From the IMG/VR virus record IMGVR_UViG_3300017763_000177, positions 1-24,437 of that record: a stretch of DNA of 24,437 bases; one strand, 5' to 3'. Each line of letters begins with the position of its first letter. Position 1 is the stretch's first letter. This document shows positions 21,362 to 24,437 of this stretch, one piece after another. The notes beneath the pieces are model-generated. The model did no database searches. It had not been told where the DNA came from and saw nothing but the letters and a program-made list of their open reading frames with translations. The translations under genes and the position numbers were made by a program. The DNA is from a virus.

Positions 21362-21369
21362 TATTTAGA
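21362..21369 (-). promoter_or_regulatory. Late promoter octamer TCTAAATA for the minus-strand tail cluster
   Basis: Read on the minus strand this is TCTAAATA, 33 bases before the GTG start of the tail-tube-fold gene. Its first base pairs with the A of the gp4 ATG, so the element overlaps the neighbouring start codon. Confidence 0.65.
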
Positions 21370-21806
21370 TGTCATATAAGGGAAAATATCAACCATCATA
21401 TCCTAAAAAATATAAGGGTGACCCTACAAACATTGTATACCGTTCTCTCTGGGAACGCAAGTTCATGGTCTACTGCGACAAGAATGAAAATATTTTAGAA
21501 TGGGGTAGTGAAGAAGTTATCGTTCCATATCGTTCACCCATTGATAATAGATATCATAGATACTTCCCAGACTTTTATATTAAGGTCAAAGAATCGAATG
21601 GTAAGATCAAAAAGATGATTATTGAGATCAAACCATTTAAACAATGTATCGAACCTAAAGTCAAAACAAAAAAGACCAAAGGATATATCTACGAAGTTAT
21701 AGAATATGCCAAGAATCAGGCAAAATGGGGTGCTGCTAAGGAGTGGTGTTTGGATCGTGGTTATGAGTTCAAGGTTCTTACAGAAAATGAGTTAGGTATC
21801 AAATGA
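21369..21806 (+). CDS. 4: Head completion nuclease gp4-like
   Basis: This 145-aa protein begins MSYKGKYQPSYPKKYKGDP and continues IVYRSLWERKFMVYCDKNENI, a strong match to the T4 gp4 head-completion family. A PD-(D/E)xK-type nuclease core can be seen: Glu29 in SLWERKF, Asp68 in YFPDFYI, and Glu86/Lys88 in IIEIKP. In T4 this protein is needed to finish DNA-filled heads before tails join. Length is close to the T4 protein (about 150). It leads the plus-strand block, transcribed from the TCTAAATA octamer upstream, and its stop overlaps the next ATG (ATGA). Assignment is firm. Confidence 0.88.
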   Translation: MSYKGKYQPSYPKKYKGDPTNIVYRSLWERKFMVYCDKNENILEWGSEEVIVPYRSPIDNRYHRYFPDFYIKVKESNGKIKKMIIEIKPFKQCIEPKVKTKKTKGYIYEVIEYAKNQAKWGAAKEWCLDRGYEFKVLTENELGIK

Positions 21807-22177
21807 CATTCTCACGTCCGACAGATGATCAAGAGAATCGTGTGCGTGGTGTGATTAACGATCTTATCGGAGTAGAAACTCCTGATGATATTATGGAAAA
21901 TTTGATAGGAGTTTTATCTGAAGGTTCTAAGATTCCCACGGCAGGTAACTATTATACCTTCTTTTATAATGCCAAGACAACAGGAACACAATATGACGAA
22001 CATCCTCTCGTGGCAGTGACAGATGTATTCTCTTGGGGATTTCGTGGAATCAACTTTCACTGGGGTGACAGAAGACAATATGATTACAATCAAATCGTTG
22101 GTGGACTCTATAAAATCTACCCAGAAGAGATGAATGATGTCATAGAGCTCGGTTTTGCTAAAGTTCGTTCTAAATAG
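21803..22177 (+). CDS. Conserved-type unknown protein between gp4 and gp48
   Basis: This 124-aa protein starts MTFSRPTDDQENRVRGVIND. It contains YYTFFYNAKT, then HPLVAVTDVFSWGFRGINFHWGD and a C-terminal segment GGLYKIYPEE. The aromatic-rich core with GFRGINFHW looks like a compact beta domain. No named T4 protein is recognised. It overlaps the gp4 stop by four bases (ATGA), so the two are translated together, and it is followed by a late-type octamer overlapping its stop. A role in late morphogenesis is likely from position only. Confidence 0.75.
   Translation: MTFSRPTDDQENRVRGVINDLIGVETPDDIMENLIGVLSEGSKIPTAGNYYTFFYNAKTTGTQYDEHPLVAVTDVFSWGFRGINFHWGDRRQYDYNQIVGGLYKIYPEEMNDVIELGFAKVRSK
22169..22176 (+). 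promoter_or_regulatory. Late promoter octamer TCTAAATA overlapping a stop codon
   Basis: TCTAAATA is identical to the two divergent octamers at 21329 and 21362. It contains the first two bases of the TAG stop of the preceding gene and lies 16 bases before the gp48 ATG. The same octamer at three gene boundaries supports a real late promoter class. Confidence 0.6.
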
Positions 22178-22192
22178 TTAGAAAAAAGATAG

Positions 22193-23380
22193 ATGGGAAG
22201 AAGCAAACAAAAAGCAAAAGAAAGAGCATCTGCAGCAAAGAGAAGAGCAGGTGCTCAAAAACCTAAAATGGCTTCTTTTAGAGAAGATGCTGTAGAAAAT
22301 AGAGCATTACAGGTGCAGAATGGAGCTAGTGCTTCTGCTTTAGTTAAAAGTGGTGGTAAGACTCAAGTTAGTCCTCCATTACCTAGTTCGAGCCCAAATA
22401 ACACTAATGAACCAGTTCAGGAACAACCAGCCACTCTTCCATCAAGACCACCCACTCAAACAAAAAAATCTATTCCACCAAGAAGTTTAAGATATCCCGT
22501 TAATGAAGAGATACACAATACAACTGATTACTTGAAAATAGACATAGTTGAATATAAACCTGTTGGAAAAAAACTTGTTTCAAGTCCTGGATCAAGAAGA
22601 GCAAATGGAAAAAATATATTACATAGTATAATTTTACCTATTCCACCAAATATTCAGGATGGAAATGCGGTTAGTTATAGTGACTCAAGTATGAATGGTC
22701 TTACTGCGGCTCTTGCCGGTGGATCTACAGATTTAATGAAGGGTTTACCAGAAGTATTGTCAGGAAAGAAAACAATTGGAGAAGTGGGGGGTGATTTGGG
22801 TAAAAGATTGGAACAATCTGGTTTAGATTTAGGAACAACACAAGATTTAATTACAAAACAACTAGCAGCATCTGCAGCAAGTGTTTTTGGTGGTAATGTG
22901 TCATTATCTCAATTACAAGCTAGACAAGAGGGTAATATTTTCAATCCAAATATGGAACTTCTATTTAATGGTCCAACTCTGAGGTCCTTTAGATTTTCCT
23001 TCAAAATGACACCAAGAAGTCAAAATGAGTCAATAGCAGTAAGAGATATCATAAACACTTTCAAACGGTCTATGGCACCAAAAACCATGACAACAGGAAC
23101 AGGAAATAGTCAAAGTCTATATTTAAAAACACCTGATATTTTTGAAATCAGATACAAAAAAGGTGTTGATGATCATCCATTCCTTAATACATTTAAGCAG
23201 TGTTTTCTTGAGAATATGTCGGTAAATTACACTGGAGAGGGAACTTATGCTACTTATGGAGACGGAACACCCATCTCCTTAGTTATGAACCTAAGTTTCA
23301 AAGAACTCGAACCAATTTATGATATTGATTATGATGATGATACAAGTGGATCAAAAAGAAAAACAGGAGTTGGATTCTGA
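22193..23380 (+). CDS. 48: Baseplate tail-tube cap gp48-like
   Basis: This 395-aa protein has a very basic N-terminal tail (MGRSKQKAKERASAAKRR) and a Pro/Ser-rich linker. Its C-terminal region (about 250-375) contains NPNMELLFNGPTLRSFRFSF and KMTPRSQNESIAVRDIINTF, the pattern of T4 gp48/gp54 tail-tube-like baseplate proteins. It ends with strands around SLVMNLSFKELEPIYDIDYD. T4 gp48 is about 364 residues, so length agrees. In T4, gp48 caps the baseplate and starts the tail tube together with gp54. The stop is shared with the gp53 ATG (TGATG), giving coupled translation of two baseplate proteins. Confidence 0.8.
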   Translation: MGRSKQKAKERASAAKRRAGAQKPKMASFREDAVENRALQVQNGASASALVKSGGKTQVSPPLPSSSPNNTNEPVQEQPATLPSRPPTQTKKSIPPRSLRYPVNEEIHNTTDYLKIDIVEYKPVGKKLVSSPGSRRANGKNILHSIILPIPPNIQDGNAVSYSDSSMNGLTAALAGGSTDLMKGLPEVLSGKKTIGEVGGDLGKRLEQSGLDLGTTQDLITKQLAASAASVFGGNVSLSQLQARQEGNIFNPNMELLFNGPTLRSFRFSFKMTPRSQNESIAVRDIINTFKRSMAPKTMTTGTGNSQSLYLKTPDIFEIRYKKGVDDHPFLNTFKQCFLENMSVNYTGEGTYATYGDGTPISLVMNLSFKELEPIYDIDYDDDTSGSKRKTGVGF

Positions 23381-24042
23381 TGGGATACTTTAGAGAACTA
23401 CCGGAATTAGAATATCAGTCTTTTCTATCCGATGCAATTTCATCAAAAGAATATTTAACGGTCAAAAACTTATTCAGAAGAAATAAGTTACGTGATGATT
23501 TACAGAATGTTTTTACGATTTTTGACAAGTATGAGGTCGTAGAGGGTGCCAGACCTGACATGGTAGCAGAAGAATTTTATGGTGATGCCGAACTTGATTG
23601 GGTTGTTCTAATGACTGCCGGTATCATTAATGTTAGAGATGAATGGCCATTATCAAACTATCGATTATATCAGTATGTCGAACACAAATATGGTATTTTG
23701 GAATTAAATGAAGTTCGTTACTATGAAACAAAAGAGATTAAAGATTCAAATGGAAGATTAATTCTTCCTGCAGGAAAAATTGTCGATGAAAATTTTGTCT
23801 TGAATTATAGTGATAATGGAAATAAAGTTTCTGTATCAGGTCTTAATTTAAGAAGAGGAGTTTCAAATTGGGAATATGAAACTATTGAAAACAATAAAAA
23901 ATCCTCGATTTATTTACTAAAACAAGGATATTTACAACAATTTTTAAATGATATGAGAGAGATTATGATTTATGGTTTATCCTCAGAATATGTGAACGAA
24001 TCACTAATTAGAACTGAGAATACCAAAGTCACAATCAATTAA
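23380..24042 (+). CDS. 53: Baseplate wedge protein gp53-like
   Basis: This 220-aa protein starts MGYFRELPELEYQSFLSD. The segments DKYEVVEGARPDMVAEEFYGDAELDW and VVLMTAGIINVRDEWPLSN are typical of the T4 gp53 wedge family, in which the first part is a LysM-like fold. The C terminus (YLLKQGYLQQFLNDMREIMIY) is also as expected. Length is near T4 gp53 (196). gp53 joins neighbouring wedges around the hub in T4. It is translated after gp48 through an overlapping TGATG and is the last gene of the plus-strand block. Confidence 0.88.
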   Translation: MGYFRELPELEYQSFLSDAISSKEYLTVKNLFRRNKLRDDLQNVFTIFDKYEVVEGARPDMVAEEFYGDAELDWVVLMTAGIINVRDEWPLSNYRLYQYVEHKYGILELNEVRYYETKEIKDSNGRLILPAGKIVDENFVLNYSDNGNKVSVSGLNLRRGVSNWEYETIENNKKSSIYLLKQGYLQQFLNDMREIMIYGLSSEYVNESLIRTENTKVTIN

Positions 24043-24072
24043 ATATTAGACTATAGTAAGCTGCAATAACCA

Positions 24073-24093
24073 AGAGGGTCAGGCAGCCCCTCT
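24073..24093. terminator. Weak hairpin between convergent gp53 and gp32 genes
   Basis: AGAGGG (24073-24078) pairs perfectly with CCCTCT (24088-24093) around a nine-base loop in the 67-base gap between converging genes. There is no clear T-run on either side, so it may be a weak or factor-dependent bidirectional terminator or just a 3'-end-protecting hairpin. Confidence 0.4.
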
Positions 24094-24109
24094 CGTAGGT
24101 CCATCTCAT

Positions 24110-24437
24110 TTAGTCTGCTGCGAGTGCGGCAAAGTATGAGAGAGTATCATCATCGTCGTCAGACTTTGTAGGAGCAAGACTATCAAGTTCTTCCTTCATG
24201 GACTGAGGCACAGAATTGCTCTCACCACGATTCTGTTGACGGAACTCTTCTTCTTCCTGAACGGATTCTTGGTCTTGGAATTTAGGAGTGCCCTTGATAC
24301 CAAGAACATAGTCAAGACGCTTCTTCAGATCATCATAGGACTTGAATTGGTCTGCATTGGTGAACTCTTCTAGAGAGAATTCCCTCTTCCAGATTGCTTC
24401 CATAGCATCATCATCTTCAAGCAGTGCATCCTGACGT
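24110..24437 (-). CDS. 32: ssDNA-binding protein gp32-like, C-terminal part (5' end outside window)
   Basis: The last 109 codons are visible and the frame is open to the window edge, so the ATG at 24403 is internal, not the start. The segment EAIWKREFSLEEFTNADQFK followed by SYDDLKKRLDYVLG and the acidic end SDDDDDTLSYFAALAAD fits the C-terminal part of marine T4-like gp32. That acidic tail is the part used in T4 to contact replication and recombination proteins. gp32 coats single-stranded DNA during replication. The gene converges with gp53. The DNA-binding core is outside the window, so the call rests on the C-terminal pattern. Confidence 0.8.
   Translation of the reverse strand, partial: RQDALLEDDDAMEAIWKREFSLEEFTNADQFKSYDDLKKRLDYVLGIKGTPKFQDQESVQEEEEFRQQNRGESNSVPQSMKEELDSLAPTKSDDDDDTLSYFAALAAD

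Noticed and set aside
24110-24403. Complete 97-aa gene starting at the ATG at 24403
   Set aside because: The frame remains open to the window edge with gp32-like sequence upstream, so this ATG is internal to a longer gene.

Overview
The window is a piece of a T4-like myovirus genome, most likely a marine cyanophage (Synechococcus or Prochlorococcus myovirus) or a close marine relative. The reasons are the AT-rich base composition, the recognisable T4 morphogenesis proteins (gp4-, gp48-, gp53-, gp26- and gp32-like), the tight packing of genes, the T4-type late promoter octamers (variants of TATAAATA), and the fibre and hub genes typical of marine T4-like phages. There is no host-type gene, tRNA, insertion sequence or CRISPR array, and no sign of integration. 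The host is inferred, not shown.

Layout. (1) 1-185 (-): start of a small unidentified gene, cut by the window edge and driven by a perfect sigma70-type promoter (210-238) whose -35 box overlaps the stop codon of the next gene. (2) 235-12800 (-): adhesion cassette. It holds a prolyl-4-hydroxylase-type 2OG-Fe(II) oxygenase, a small fibre protein, a subtilisin-like (S8) protease, a 1915-aa fibre with a collagen-like stalk, two tail-collar domains and a C1q-like domain, a 223-aa beta-rich protein, and a 959-aa repeat/beta-helix structural protein. (3) 12823-21328 (-): tail tip, hub and tail-core genes. These are a beta-prism-like protein, a Cys-rich structural protein, a gp5-like OB-fold protein without lysozyme, a gp27-like hub protein, a tape-measure-like protein carrying a CHAP/NlpC-type hydrolase domain, a second tape-measure protein, a previously uncalled 59-aa ORF, a gp26-like protein, and a tail-tube-fold protein. 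(4) 21369-24042 (+): head-completion nuclease gp4, a conserved unknown, gp48 tube cap and gp53 wedge. (5) 24110-24437 (-): C-terminal part of the ssDNA-binding protein gp32, convergent with gp53.

How the genes work together. Divergent late promoters, which form a symmetrical pair of TCTAAATA octamers at 21329-21369, switch on both structural blocks. The central tail machinery is built from the 12.8-24.0 kb genes, and the 0.2-12.8 kb cassette supplies the host-recognition parts together with two possible maturation enzymes, the hydroxylase and the protease.

The two observations I rate highest are as follows. First, a canonical -1 slippery heptamer (T TTT TTC) lies just before the stop of the gp26-like gene. 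It joins that gene in the -1 frame to the 59-aa ORF directly upstream of the tape measure, which is the arrangement of the G/GT tail-assembly chaperones. Second, a collagen-like fibre and a prolyl-4-hydroxylase-type enzyme sit in the same cassette, suggesting a phage-encoded collagen-modification system. No unannotated stretch longer than 300 bases exists; the largest gaps are tens of bases.
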